This document shows positions 24,767 to 34,483 of a stretch of 64,000 bases of DNA, one piece after another. Position 1 is the stretch's first letter. Every line of letters starts with the position of its first letter. This stretch comes from Bin5 sp965220715 (lineage in GTDB: Bacteria; Chloroflexota; Anaerolineae; Caldilineales; Caldilineaceae). The notes beneath the pieces are model-generated. The model saw only the letters and a program-made list of their open reading frames with translations, was not told the DNA's origin and made no database searches. A program made the translations under genes and the position numbers. The stretch spans positions 5,332,001 through 5,396,000 of the forward strand of contig OZ244843.1 in the NCBI GenBank assembly GCA_965220715.1, written 5' to 3'.

Positions 24767-25876
24767 ATGGAACTGGATCTGAAACTGCCATACATTACAG
24801 AGGGGCTGCCGGGGATCGGCGGGCAGTTGCGGGCCGCGCCCGATGCCTTTATCGTTGAGGAGATACCTCTATACGAAGCGGGCGGCGTTGGCCTGCATCT
24901 CTATGTCAACATAACCAAAGAGGAGCTGACTACCCGTGAAGTGCAGCGGGGATTGGCCGAGGCGTTCGACCTGCCGTACAGGGCGGTGGGATTTGCCGGC
25001 ATGAAGGACAAGCTTGCGCGGGCGACGCAGACGTTCAGCTTGTTGGTCGGCCACGTAGACGACGAATTTCTGCGTACGGCGCCAGCGCGTATCAGCGAGA
25101 AGACGCCGGTGACGGTCAATTGGGTGCGGCTACATCGCAACAAGCTGAAGAAGGGCCACCTGTTGGGCAACCGCTTCACCATTACCGTTACGCGGCCATC
25201 GGTCCAGGGGGAGGAAGCGATGACGCGGGCTGCGGCCGTTGCGGCGGAGTTGCGCGGTTGCGGGCTTCCCAACTATTACGGCCCACAGCGTCTGGGGCAA
25301 AACGGGGCAAATGTGCGGCGGGGGTGGGAGTTACTGCAGGGTGACAAGCGCATGTCCAACCGCTGGTTGCGAAGTCTTCTGCTGGCCAGCGTGCAGAGCT
25401 ATCTGTGCAACCGTTACCTGGCCGTGCGGCAGCAACAGGGCCGATTCACGACGATGCTGACAGGGGACATCGCCAAGAAGCATGACACAGGCGGCCTTTT
25501 CGTCGTCGCTGATCAGCCGGCTGAACAGAGCCGGTACGAACAGAAGGAGATAAGTTTCACCGCGCCGATCTATGGACCAAAGATGTGGGAGGCGGAGGCC
25601 GAATCGGGTGAGTTGGAGCAGGAGATCTTAGGCAAAAGCGGCGTGGATACGGCCTCGTTAGCGAAGGCAAGGATGATGGGTACGCGTCGGCTGGGACGGA
25701 TCCTGCTCGACGATCTGTCGGTTGCGCAGAATGGGACGGGTATCGTTGTGCAGTTTTCGCTTCCAAAAGGGGCATTTGCCACAACAGTTCTGCGAGAGAT
25801 CATGAAGGTGCCTGACGACCTGTTGGCCCAAGCGGCTGGCGGAAACGATGGGCAAGAGGTGGATGACGAGATGTGA
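24767..25876 (+). CDS. truD: tRNA pseudouridine synthase D
   Basis: 369 residues, normal for TruD, which makes pseudouridine 13 in tRNA. The N-terminal segment has FIVEEIPLYE, and the catalytic Asp81 lies in GFAGMKDKLARATQ, the position of Asp80 in E. coli. The TruD insertion follows, with YYGPQRLGQNGANV and MLTGDIAKKHDTGG. It stands at the head of a likely two-gene unit: its TGA overlaps a GTG of the LON-domain gene. Confidence 0.95.
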   Translation: MELDLKLPYITEGLPGIGGQLRAAPDAFIVEEIPLYEAGGVGLHLYVNITKEELTTREVQRGLAEAFDLPYRAVGFAGMKDKLARATQTFSLLVGHVDDEFLRTAPARISEKTPVTVNWVRLHRNKLKKGHLLGNRFTITVTRPSVQGEEAMTRAAAVAAELRGCGLPNYYGPQRLGQNGANVRRGWELLQGDKRMSNRWLRSLLLASVQSYLCNRYLAVRQQQGRFTTMLTGDIAKKHDTGGLFVVADQPAEQSRYEQKEISFTAPIYGPKMWEAEAESGELEQEILGKSGVDTASLAKARMMGTRRLGRILLDDLSVAQNGTGIVVQFSLPKGAFATTVLREIMKVPDDLLAQAAGGNDGQEVDDEM

Positions 25877-25932
25877 GCGATGAAAAGCCCGAAAACGACA
25901 ATGAATTCTCCCTTAAACAACGGAGTTCCACC

Positions 25933-26598
25933 ATGGAAATGCCGCTCTTCCCTCTGAACGTTGTGCTTTTCCCGGGTATGGCGCTGCCTCTCCATATCTT
26001 TGAAGCCCGCTACCGGGAGATGATCAACCGGTGCCTGGATGAGGACCTGGCGTTTGGCGTTGTGTTGATCAAGGAAGGCCCGGAAGTAGGCGGCGACGCG
26101 CAGCCGCGCCGGGTGGGGACGGCTGCCCGAATTGTGAAGGTGGACCGCCAACCGGATGGGAGGATGAACATCCAGGTGGTGGGCACGCGACGGTTCCGGA
26201 TTGAGGAATTGAACCGCGAGCTTCCTTATCTCTCCGGACGTGTGCGACATTTTCCGGTGACCGATGGGGATACTAAACTGGCGGTCGAGCGGGCCCACAA
26301 GGTTCGCCCCAAGATCATGCGTTACGTCGAACTGTTGACGAAAGCCACAGGCGTACAGCTGGAGCTGGATCGTCTGCCGGAGGACGCAACCAGCCTGGCC
26401 TTCCTGACAGCCATCACCTTGCAGGTGCGCCCCGAAGACAAACACCGCATGTTGGCGTTGCCGGGTGTGCCGCAGCTATTGGAGCTGGGCAACTACTATC
26501 TGGGGCGCGAACTTCAGCTGCTTGAACATATGATCAACAGTCAAGCCGTGCTGCCGGCGATGACCATCGGCCCAACCGGACAGTTGTTCACCAATTGA
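25933..26598 (+). CDS. LON peptidase substrate-binding domain protein
   Basis: About 221 residues from the ATG at 25933, behind CGGAG at an eight-base spacing; a GTG at 25873 overlapping the truD stop would add 20 residues. The protein is the N-terminal domain of Lon without ATPase or protease parts: MPLFPLNVVLFPGMALPLHI at the start, then VVGTRRFRIEELN and LPYLSGRVRHFPV. Stand-alone copies are common in bacteria and of uncertain role, perhaps adaptor or substrate recognition. Tight linkage to truD suggests co-transcription. Confidence 0.9.
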   Translation: MEMPLFPLNVVLFPGMALPLHIFEARYREMINRCLDEDLAFGVVLIKEGPEVGGDAQPRRVGTAARIVKVDRQPDGRMNIQVVGTRRFRIEELNRELPYLSGRVRHFPVTDGDTKLAVERAHKVRPKIMRYVELLTKATGVQLELDRLPEDATSLAFLTAITLQVRPEDKHRMLALPGVPQLLELGNYYLGRELQLLEHMINSQAVLPAMTIGPTGQLFTN

Positions 26599-26757
26599 GA
26601 CCGGGGTTGCCGCAGTTCCAGCAGGCACTGAGGGCGCGCCGATATTTCCCAGTAGGGGTTAGGGACGGCAGACGGGCAGGTCGGTATTTGCTGGGCAATT
26701 TCAGAAGATCTTACGAATCATAGTCGTATTACCAGACAGCCGCGAAAGGACGAATGT

Positions 26758-27675
26758 ATGGCAACCCATCAGTTCCAGCCGGACCATTACTACGGGACAA
26801 TCGGCTCCCATCCACCGGTGTTGCGCGTGCAACCGGGTGACAGCGTCGTGACGACAACCGTCGATGCCAGAGGCCAGGACAGCAGCGGTCAGTCGGTTAC
26901 GTCGGGGGGCAACCCGATGACAGGGCCGTTTTATGTGGAAGGCGCCGAGCCGGGGGATACGCTCGTTGTGCACCTGGACAAGCTGCTCTGCAACCGCCCT
27001 TACGGGTGGACGCGGACGATGGTGGCCCCCAATGTTGTCGACCCGGAGCAGGTGCCCAATATGCCATGGCCGGCGGAGGGGCAGGAGCTGGCCAACTGGC
27101 GGGTGGACAACGAGACGGGCACAGTGACCCTGGTGGAGCCACAGACGAGCCTGGGGGCACTGACTTTGCCGCTGGCGCCGATGCCGGGCTGCTTTGGGGT
27201 AGCGCCGGACCGGGGAGAAGCGATTTCAACCGCCACATCCGGGCCTCACGGCGGCAACATGGACTATCGCGGGTTTGTCGAAGGGGTGACTGTCTATCTT
27301 CCTGTCTTTGTGCCCGGGGCGCTCTTTCACATTGGCGACGGCCACGCGGTGCAGGGGGATGGCGAGATCGTGGGCACCGGCGTGGAGATCTCTTTCGACG
27401 TGGGCTTTACTTTGGATGTGCAGAAGGGCCGGCGCATTTTTTGGCCGAGAGGTGAAAATGAGGCGTATATTTTCACAGCTGGCAACGCGCGACCGCTGGA
27501 TCAGGCCACGCAACATGCCACGACAGAGATGATCCGCTGGCTGGAACAGGATTTGGGGATTGATCCGGTAGGAGCGCACATTCTGATGGGTCAGACGGTG
27601 GAATACGATCTTGGCAACATCTATGATCCGGCCTACACGATGATCTGCAAGATGCCGAAAGCGGTGCTGCCGTAG
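26758..27675 (+). CDS. Acetamidase/formamidase family protein
   Basis: 305 residues of the FmdA/AmdA family, metal-dependent enzymes that split formamide or acetamide to ammonia and the acid. Typical segments are VLRVQPGDSVVTTTVDA, NPMTGPFYVEGAEPGDTLVV, APMPGCFGVAP, GPHGGNMDYR (the conserved GGNxD core) and a C-terminal hot-dog-like part. The ATG at 26758 is preceded by AAGGAC. It ends 73 bases before the convergent YfhO-like gene. Substrate within the amide family is unknown. Confidence 0.92.
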   Translation: MATHQFQPDHYYGTIGSHPPVLRVQPGDSVVTTTVDARGQDSSGQSVTSGGNPMTGPFYVEGAEPGDTLVVHLDKLLCNRPYGWTRTMVAPNVVDPEQVPNMPWPAEGQELANWRVDNETGTVTLVEPQTSLGALTLPLAPMPGCFGVAPDRGEAISTATSGPHGGNMDYRGFVEGVTVYLPVFVPGALFHIGDGHAVQGDGEIVGTGVEISFDVGFTLDVQKGRRIFWPRGENEAYIFTAGNARPLDQATQHATTEMIRWLEQDLGIDPVGAHILMGQTVEYDLGNIYDPAYTMICKMPKAVLP

Positions 27676-27698
27676 GCGAGGAGTGAGGAGTGAGAGGT

Positions 27699-27723
27699 GA
27701 GGAACGACGCGAAGCAGTTCCTC
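27699..27723. terminator. Possible bidirectional terminator between convergent genes
   Basis: GAGGAAC and GTTCCTC form a seven-pair stem with an 11-base loop, followed on the plus strand by TTCTCTCTT. It sits between the amidase-like gene (+) and the YfhO-like gene (-). Confidence 0.45.
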
Positions 27724-27748
27724 TTCTCTCTTCCTCATTACCCATTGC

Positions 27749-30274
27749 TTAATTACCCCGCTGGACATTACGTTCTTTGAGGGCGACAGCCCGCCACAGA
27801 AACAGACCCGCCAGCAGCAGAATACCCACTCCGAGCAACGCCAGCCCGCGACGCCAGCTTGCCGGCGCATACCACAGTCGAATTGTCAGTTCGCCGGCGG
27901 GGACCGGCAGCGCCCGCAGCGTGTAGTTGGCGCGTAAGACAGGCGCGGCCTCACTGTTGACCGTTGCTCGCCAGCCCGGATACCAGACCTCGCTGAGAAC
28001 CAGATAGCCCGGCCTTTCTGCGCTGGTTGCCAGGATGATGTGATTCTCGCTGTAGAAGAGGATCGATACAGGCGCGCCCATGCTCGACGGCGACGACTCT
28101 GCGGACGTCGGCGGGTGGGCATCGTTCTGCATCAACACGACGGTGTGTAACGGTTCAAACGACGGCTGTTGCAGCGCAGCCAGTACTGCTTCTTCATCGG
28201 GGAGGATCTGCGCTGCGGAAACGAGCCAGGCGCGGGGCAGTGGGTCAGGATTCTCGTAGACGGCGAGGGGGCCGGGGGCATCGTAGGCCAAAGTGTATTG
28301 CTCCGGCAGAGGTGTGCCGTCACGCACAAGCACGTAACGCACGTTGAACAGATCATAGATCCGGGTGTGGCGGCCGCCGTTGTTTTCCCAGAGCGTGTGC
28401 CAGTGTACCAATTCCAGCGGATTGTATATCCCCCATACATCGTCCAAGCCGGCCAGGGCGGCGGTGTTCGGCTGCCACAGATCGGCGATGCCGGTACGGG
28501 CGTCGATACGGAAGAGTTCGCGGAATGGAGGGGCTGAGAGGGAGGTAGCGGTAGTTGCCGGACAGTGCTCCATTTCAGAGGGAACGCAATCAGTCGCGTC
28601 GCCGGCCTGCTCGTGCAGGAAGGCGACGATCTGCGGATGCTCAAATCCGCGGGTTGGATCGTTTTTGCTGACGTCGATGTTTGCGCCGGCGACGATCAGC
28701 TCCAGCAACAAGAGGACGAGCAGCAGCCCGGCCACAGTGCCGCTCGCCAGACGTCCGCGCCGAAACCGGGCCAACAGCAGCCATGTAGCCAGCCAAACGG
28801 CAGTTGCCAAGAGCAGTGCCCGGCCCGCGGTGGATGCCCGCTGCAGCGCGGCGGGGTCCCCGTCCAGCAGGCGCGTCGCGACAAATGTCAATGGAATGAG
28901 GACGAGGAGGAAAGCGGGGCCGCCAATGCGAATCACGGAGAAATACAGTGCGGAATGGGAAGGATGGAGATGTTCCCGACTTCTCTTCCGACCTGCCAGG
29001 AGGGCATCCAACCCGATCGCGGCCAGCACGGACACTGCCAGCGCCCAGAGGACGATGGTTCTGGCGGGGGCCTGGAAGCTGCCATAGACGGGCAGGATAC
29101 GCGTCAGCCAGCCGTGAAACGGTGTGTTGCCGCCGAGGGCTATGGCAAAGCCGAACAGGGCCAACGCCAGCCAGGGAAGCAGCCGGCGCGGTTTCTGCGG
29201 CATGGGCAGCAGGAAGGCGGCGGCCGCGAGGAGGAGAGTCACCAGTCCGGCATAGGGGAGCTCGACCCGATCCCACGAACCCCAGTAGGTCCACGGTCCG
29301 CGTCCGAAGAAGCCGGGCGTGAGCAGGCCGATGAAGGCGGGCGCCGGCGCCAATGAGTAGGCAACTGTGTCTTGATAGCCGAATTCAGCCCTGTGGGTAT
29401 AGGGCAGCATTTCAAATGCGGGGAGAAGGATCGGGGCCGAGAGGAGCGCTGTAAAAATGAAAATCATGGCGGGATATTGAAGGCCGGCCAGGGATTGCCA
29501 CAGTGCTGTCCTGGGCGACTCGGCGACGAACAGTTCCCAATACTTAACTGCCAATAGGCCCAGTGAATAGATCCCCACAGCGATGCCGAGGTAATAGCTG
29601 CTCTGCGCGTGGCCGGCATAGTTGGCGATAGCGAAGAGCACGGCGGCAGCGCCGGCCCAGACGAGGCTGCCGCGGGTCAGTGCCCGATGACAGGCGGCCA
29701 GGATCCAGCCACTCCAGGAGAGAACGGCGATCAGATTGAGATTGCCCAGATGGATGAAGAGGATGTCGCAGAGGCCAAACGCCAGCCCTGCCAGCAGCGC
29801 GGCGGGCCGGCTGCAGCCGAGCGTGCGCGCAAGCGCGTAAACACCCAGCCCGGCCCACCAGAGATGGCCGATGCTGAGCAACTGCATCCAGCGATAGTCG
29901 AAGTGGGGATTTAGCAGAAACAGTAGAAGATTGGGGGGATAGAGAAATCCGGCCTGAATGTCGCCGACGAACGGCGCGCCGCCGTAGAGATGCGGATTCC
30001 AGAGCGGTAGTCTTCCCAGGCTCAGGGTACGGGCTGCGAATCTGTATATGGGGAAGAGGAAGCTGACCAGATCGCCGCCATTGGCGGGCTGGTAGACAGC
30101 GCCGCTGATGGTAGGCCAGAAAAAGGCAGCAAACATTCCCGCCAGCAGGGCTGCGCACAGCAGGTCCCAGCGCCGTTGGTCACGCCGGAATACCAGCAAA
30201 GCAGTTGCCCCTGCCGATAGCAGGAGGATGAGAATTCCAATGCCCACGGGCAGGAACTCAGTTCGAGCAGTCAT
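27749..30274 (-). CDS. Large multi-spanning membrane protein, YfhO-like
   Basis: About 841 residues from the ATG at 30274; a GTG at 30382 is in frame but adds a non-hydrophobic leader. About a dozen membrane helices are followed by an extracytoplasmic C-terminal domain with the YfhO-type segment LVLSEVWYPGWRATVN and LPVPAGELTIRLWY, then a last membrane helix and a basic tail. YfhO proteins are thought to glycosylate cell-wall polymers or act with polyprenyl-linked sugars; substrates in this phylum are unknown. The gene is divergent from the amidohydrolase at 30500. Confidence 0.85.
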   Translation of the reverse strand: MTARTEFLPVGIGILILLLSAGATALLVFRRDQRRWDLLCAALLAGMFAAFFWPTISGAVYQPANGGDLVSFLFPIYRFAARTLSLGRLPLWNPHLYGGAPFVGDIQAGFLYPPNLLLFLLNPHFDYRWMQLLSIGHLWWAGLGVYALARTLGCSRPAALLAGLAFGLCDILFIHLGNLNLIAVLSWSGWILAACHRALTRGSLVWAGAAAVLFAIANYAGHAQSSYYLGIAVGIYSLGLLAVKYWELFVAESPRTALWQSLAGLQYPAMIFIFTALLSAPILLPAFEMLPYTHRAEFGYQDTVAYSLAPAPAFIGLLTPGFFGRGPWTYWGSWDRVELPYAGLVTLLLAAAAFLLPMPQKPRRLLPWLALALFGFAIALGGNTPFHGWLTRILPVYGSFQAPARTIVLWALAVSVLAAIGLDALLAGRKRSREHLHPSHSALYFSVIRIGGPAFLLVLIPLTFVATRLLDGDPAALQRASTAGRALLLATAVWLATWLLLARFRRGRLASGTVAGLLLVLLLLELIVAGANIDVSKNDPTRGFEHPQIVAFLHEQAGDATDCVPSEMEHCPATTATSLSAPPFRELFRIDARTGIADLWQPNTAALAGLDDVWGIYNPLELVHWHTLWENNGGRHTRIYDLFNVRYVLVRDGTPLPEQYTLAYDAPGPLAVYENPDPLPRAWLVSAAQILPDEEAVLAALQQPSFEPLHTVVLMQNDAHPPTSAESSPSSMGAPVSILFYSENHIILATSAERPGYLVLSEVWYPGWRATVNSEAAPVLRANYTLRALPVPAGELTIRLWYAPASWRRGLALLGVGILLLAGLFLWRAVALKERNVQRGN

Positions 30275-30499
30275 GAAGCGACTCTGAAAAACCCAGGGAA
30301 GTGGCTTAGCGAAAGAATGGCCTGTCTTGTCGCAATGACTCGCCAGAGCACCCCTTGCCAATTCCTGTTTAATAGCGACCACTACAGTGGCTCTGTGGCG
30401 GCTGTATGGTATAACAGAAGAAGAGCGATTAAAAGGAACTGAAGACTCGAAAGTAGAACGAGGGGAGCCCTGCGGGGTTGTCTACACCTGGAGTGTCTT

Positions 30500-32092
30500 A
30501 TGCAGGCGGATCTGGCGCTTTTGAACGGCAACATATACACGATGGACAGGCGGCGGCCCCGGGTAGCAGCGGCGGCGATCGCGGGCGATCGCTTTCTGGC
30601 TGTGGGCAGCGACACCGAGATGCGAGCGCTGCTATCCCCGGGAGGACGGGAGGTGAACCTGCGCGGCGCGACGGTCGTGCCCGGCTTCATTGACGCCCAC
30701 ATCCACTTTCTATCATACGGGTTGAGTCTGCAGGAGATCGATCTGAGCGGCGCGCCGACGCTGTCTTCGGCGCTGGAGCGGGTAGGCGAGCGGGTTGTTG
30801 ATACGCCCGCCGGTCAGTGGCTCAGCGGCCGCGGCTGGGACCAGTCGATCTGGGAAGGCGGGGCATTTCCTGCGGCTGCACAGTTGGACGAGGTCGCGGC
30901 GGAGCATCCGGTCTTCCTGGCGCGCAAGTGCGGTCACGCGGCGTGGGTGAACAGCCAAGCCCTGGAGCGGGTCGGGATCACAGCGCATACGGGAGATCCG
31001 GACGGCGGCGAGATTGTGCGCGATGGGGAGGGAAAGCCGACCGGCATTCTGTTGGAAAAGGCGATGGAGCTGGCCTTCCCCTGCATGGCTGAGCCATCGT
31101 CAGAGGAGGCGGTGGCTGCGGTGCGCCGCGCGCAGGAGGTCGTCAACCGCATGGGGATCGTTGGAGTGCATACGAAGGAGGGCGCGGCCTCTTTGCGCGC
31201 CTTTCAGCAGTTGCGTGCGGAGGGTGATCTCAGGCTGCGCACGGTCGCACAGATCCCGGTGGCTGAGCTGGACAACGCCATCCGCCTGGGGCTGCGGACA
31301 GGGCTTGGCGATGATTTTTTGCGTATCGGCGGGGTGAAGGTCTTCAGCGACGGCGCGCTCGGTCCGCGCACGGCCTGGATGCTGGCTCCCTACGACGGCG
31401 AACCGGACAATTTCGGCATAGCGGTCACGGGCGCGGAGGAGATGGCGGATATTGTCGCCAGGGCCACGGATGCGGGGCTGGCGGTGGTTACGCATGCGAT
31501 CGGCGACAGGGCCAACCGCATGGTGCTGGATGTGTTGGAGGCGAGCCGGCGGGCCGGCCGGGGGCTGAATTTGCGCCACCGCATCGAGCACGCGCAGGTG
31601 CTGCACCCGGACGACATCTCCCGTTTCGCGCAGTTGGATATCATCGCGTCGGTGCAGCCGATCCACGCTACGCAGGATATGCTGATTGCGGACAGATATT
31701 GGGGGGAGCGCAGCCGCTATGCCTATGCGTTCCGCAGCCTGTGGGACAGCGGCGCCAAGCTGGCCTTTGGTTCCGACGCGCCGGTGGAGACCCCGGACGT
31801 GATCCAGGGCATTCATGCGGCGGTTACGCGTATGCGGGCCGACGGCAGCCCCGGCGGTGACGGCTGGTATCCCGAGGAGCGACTGACTGTGGACGAGGCG
31901 GTGTGGGCCTATACGGTTGGCGCGGCCTACGCCGGCGGTACGGAGAGCAGCCAAGGCAGCATCACGCCGGGCAAGTTCGCTGATCTGGCGGTGCTGTCGC
32001 AGGATATTTTCACGATCCAGCCGATGGCGATATTGGAGACGGAGGTGGAGGCTACGCTGTTTGGCGGCGCGTTTGTGTGGGGGGGAGCTTGA
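30500..32092 (+). CDS. YtcJ-like metal-dependent amidohydrolase
   Basis: 530 residues. The N-terminal strand lobe begins DLALLNGNIYTMD, and the metal site GFIDAHIHFLSYG follows near residue 70. Later segments are VKVFSDGALGPRTAWM, VVTHAIGDRANRM, LRHRIEHAQVLHP and FGSDAPVETPDVI, in the order of the YtcJ branch of amidohydrolases. The natural substrate of this branch is usually unknown; deacylation of N-substituted amino compounds is one known activity. The ATG at 30500 has GGAG upstream. It is divergent from the YfhO-like gene, with 225 bases between the two starts. Confidence 0.92.
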   Translation: MQADLALLNGNIYTMDRRRPRVAAAAIAGDRFLAVGSDTEMRALLSPGGREVNLRGATVVPGFIDAHIHFLSYGLSLQEIDLSGAPTLSSALERVGERVVDTPAGQWLSGRGWDQSIWEGGAFPAAAQLDEVAAEHPVFLARKCGHAAWVNSQALERVGITAHTGDPDGGEIVRDGEGKPTGILLEKAMELAFPCMAEPSSEEAVAAVRRAQEVVNRMGIVGVHTKEGAASLRAFQQLRAEGDLRLRTVAQIPVAELDNAIRLGLRTGLGDDFLRIGGVKVFSDGALGPRTAWMLAPYDGEPDNFGIAVTGAEEMADIVARATDAGLAVVTHAIGDRANRMVLDVLEASRRAGRGLNLRHRIEHAQVLHPDDISRFAQLDIIASVQPIHATQDMLIADRYWGERSRYAYAFRSLWDSGAKLAFGSDAPVETPDVIQGIHAAVTRMRADGSPGGDGWYPEERLTVDEAVWAYTVGAAYAGGTESSQGSITPGKFADLAVLSQDIFTIQPMAILETEVEATLFGGAFVWGGA

Positions 32093-32136
32093 AGTCTAAG
32101 AATAGAAAATTCGTTCTAGTAAAAGTTGAGAATCGG

Positions 32137-32145
32137 TGTTATACT
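32137..32145 (+). promoter_or_regulatory. Extended -10 promoter for the restriction-modification genes
   Basis: TGTTATACT, an extended -10 with one mismatch to TATAAT, about 53 bases before the methyltransferase ATG. Confidence 0.45.
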
Positions 32146-32197
32146 GAATAGGAACTACTCATCGGCCCCCTTTTGGCACACAATTGAGAGACGGCAA

Positions 32198-33586
32198 ATG
32201 CTTTTGCAACAGAGCATGTTCGACAAAACATCCTTACCGACAGAGGCACACGGGCGGCTAGAGGTGTTACTCAGCCAGGATTTGGACTTTCATAACGAAC
32301 AGAGTCGTTACGCGTCTCACAGTTTTCACTCCTTTCCAGCTAAATTCCCACCGCAACTCCCGCGCAAATTCATTAGTGCTTTGACGCAAGAGGGCGACGT
32401 TGTCCTTGATCCAATGATGGGATCCGGCACAACGATTCTGGAAGGGTATTTGCTCAATCGTCAGGCGTTTGGCTTTGATATTGACCCTCTGGCACTCTTG
32501 CTGACGCAAGTAAAAGTCTGCCCTCTCGATATCACTGAGGCGCGGCGCACGGGGCACTGCATTATTGAAAATGCAGAAGCTGAATTGGCGCAAGACCGAG
32601 CCGGGCTGATGCACCGTCTGGAACAGCGATGGAATCACAAAACGAAAGAGTTTGTCGATTACTGGTTTGCCCGCGAATCGCAGATCGAACTGTTAGCTCT
32701 CGTCGAGGCAATCATGCAAGTTTCCAATTCTGGGCTGCGCTCCTTCTTCGAGTTGGCTCTGTCCGCCATCATTATTACAAAATCTGGTGGCATATCATTG
32801 GCGCTTGATCTAGCGCACACGCGTCCACACAAGGCCAAAATCGTGCTTGACGGAAGTGGACGAGTTCTTGTGGGGAGCGAAAATGCGGAGAACCCGACCG
32901 GACGGGCCGCCTTCCTCACGAAGAGATTACGTTCTCCCATTGAGGAGTTCAAGAAACGCTACCTACAGAACATTAACGGGCTATTCTTTCTTCGAGACGC
33001 CCGCTTCCAACCCCGCTTGCAGTTTGGCAACGCGCGTGCGCTAGATCTGGAAGACTCCTCTGTGGATCTGATCGTCACCTCTCCGCCGTATGCCTCCAAC
33101 GCCATCGACTACATGCGGGCGCATAAGTTTTCTCTGGTGTGGCTCGGACATTCGATCAGCGCGCTCAGCAGTACCCGCAAGCGTTACATCGGTGGCGAAT
33201 CCACCACCGATGTGGAATTTGTTGAGCTACCGGTCCATGCGACGCAGATTGTAGAAGAGGTAGGTGGACGGGATGCGCGCAAAGGTCAGGTGCTGCATCG
33301 TTACTATACCGAAATGACCGGCGCCTTACAGGAGATGTACCGCGTGCTGCGCCCTGGCAAAGCTGCAATTGTCGTCGTAGGAAGTTCTGAAATGCGAGGT
33401 ATTGACACCCAAACTGGGATGTGCCTTGCTGATATCGGTCGCTCGATTGGTTTTGATGTTCCAGGCATTGGCGTGCGGCAGTTGGATCGAAATCGGCGCA
33501 TGATGCCAGCCGGCGCAAAGCGGAATCGAAGCTCCCAGATCCAAAAGCGCATGCACGAAGAGTTCGTTATTGGATTTCTCAAATGA
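32198..33586 (+). CDS. Type II DNA methyltransferase (SPPY type, probable N4-cytosine)
   Basis: 462 residues from the ATG at 32198 (GAGAGACGG upstream); longer in-frame starts overlap the promoter. Motif I is LDPMMGSGTT (residues 70-79), followed by FGFDIDP; the catalytic motif IV is TSPPY (295-299), the form most often seen in N4-cytosine methylases. The front part, SFPAKFPPQLPRKFI, is typical of this subgroup. It would modify the site cut by the nuclease encoded 24 bases downstream and so protect the chromosome. By eye the gene is less GC-rich than its neighbours, consistent with horizontal arrival. Confidence 0.88.
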   Translation: MLLQQSMFDKTSLPTEAHGRLEVLLSQDLDFHNEQSRYASHSFHSFPAKFPPQLPRKFISALTQEGDVVLDPMMGSGTTILEGYLLNRQAFGFDIDPLALLLTQVKVCPLDITEARRTGHCIIENAEAELAQDRAGLMHRLEQRWNHKTKEFVDYWFARESQIELLALVEAIMQVSNSGLRSFFELALSAIIITKSGGISLALDLAHTRPHKAKIVLDGSGRVLVGSENAENPTGRAAFLTKRLRSPIEEFKKRYLQNINGLFFLRDARFQPRLQFGNARALDLEDSSVDLIVTSPPYASNAIDYMRAHKFSLVWLGHSISALSSTRKRYIGGESTTDVEFVELPVHATQIVEEVGGRDARKGQVLHRYYTEMTGALQEMYRVLRPGKAAIVVVGSSEMRGIDTQTGMCLADIGRSIGFDVPGIGVRQLDRNRRMMPAGAKRNRSSQIQKRMHEEFVIGFLK

Positions 33587-33610
33587 CCGGAATGATTGGA
33601 AACCCAAGGT

Positions 33611-34480
33611 ATGTCAATCAGAGGATTACGTCGCAATTATCACCGCCAGATTTACGAACGGGTGGTGCGCTTCTCCGAAAACAAGAAAATCGGTTTGCAG
33701 TTTCCGAATTTTGCTGATGGGACAAGCCGCACGAGCCGTGACATCGCCTGGGGCATTGTTAAGCGCCTGAAGCCCTTTGATACTTCCGAACCACTCTCAG
33801 GCCAGACAGTCGGCGCTGAATTCGAAAACATTACTGCGTCGTTTATTGAAGAGGCATTTCAACTCTTGCGACACATACGGCCCGGCAATTGGATCTACTC
33901 TACGCGGTATGCCATTTCACAGTTTGACCAATATGAACACCTTGATTATCTGGACCGATTCAAGAAGTCAACTGATGATGCTCTGTTGGCGTCAGCAATC
34001 GGCGAAGGTTATATCATTAGGCCCGACATTGTTATAGGGCGACAACTCATAACTGACGAAGAGATTAACAGGTACGGGGAAATCGTAGTAGATGGTGGAG
34101 AGGCTGCCAGCATGACGACATTGCGTGCCGCAAATGCGGATAGCTGCCGTCCGCTTCTTCACGCCAGTATCTCATGCAAATGGACGATACGAAGTGATCG
34201 CGTTCAAAATGCACGCACTGAGGCATTGAATCTGATCCGCAACCGCAAAGGACGCCTTCCTCACATCGCAGTCGTCACTGCTGAACCGCTTCCTACGCGC
34301 TTGGCTGCTATCGCCCTCGGCACAGGAGACGTGGACTGCGTTTATCACTTCGCTTTGCATGAGATGCGCGAGGCCATCGAGGAAATCGACAACGAAGACC
34401 AGATGGATATGCTCAATATCATGATCCAGGGGAAACGGCTGCGCGACATTAGCGATCTTCCTTTCGATCTGGCGATGTAG
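33611..34480 (+). CDS. Type II restriction endonuclease, NgoMIV/Cfr10I-like
   Basis: 289 residues from the ATG at 33611; a TTG at 33596 is possible. The NgoMIV-group active-site pattern is complete: Glu70 (TVGAEFEN), Asp139 (RPDIVIG), Ser188-Cys189-Lys190 (ISCK) and Glu204 (ARTEAL). The 14-residue step from Lys to the second Glu equals that known for NgoMIV and Cfr10I. These enzymes are tetramers cutting sites with a CCGG core, such as GCCGGC or RCCGGY. The exact site here is unknown. The adjoining methyltransferase gene makes a complete R-M pair. As elsewhere in this pair, GC content appears lower than in the flanks. Confidence 0.85.
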   Translation: MSIRGLRRNYHRQIYERVVRFSENKKIGLQFPNFADGTSRTSRDIAWGIVKRLKPFDTSEPLSGQTVGAEFENITASFIEEAFQLLRHIRPGNWIYSTRYAISQFDQYEHLDYLDRFKKSTDDALLASAIGEGYIIRPDIVIGRQLITDEEINRYGEIVVDGGEAASMTTLRAANADSCRPLLHASISCKWTIRSDRVQNARTEALNLIRNRKGRLPHIAVVTAEPLPTRLAAIALGTGDVDCVYHFALHEMREAIEEIDNEDQMDMLNIMIQGKRLRDISDLPFDLAM

Positions 34481-34483
34481 CGA

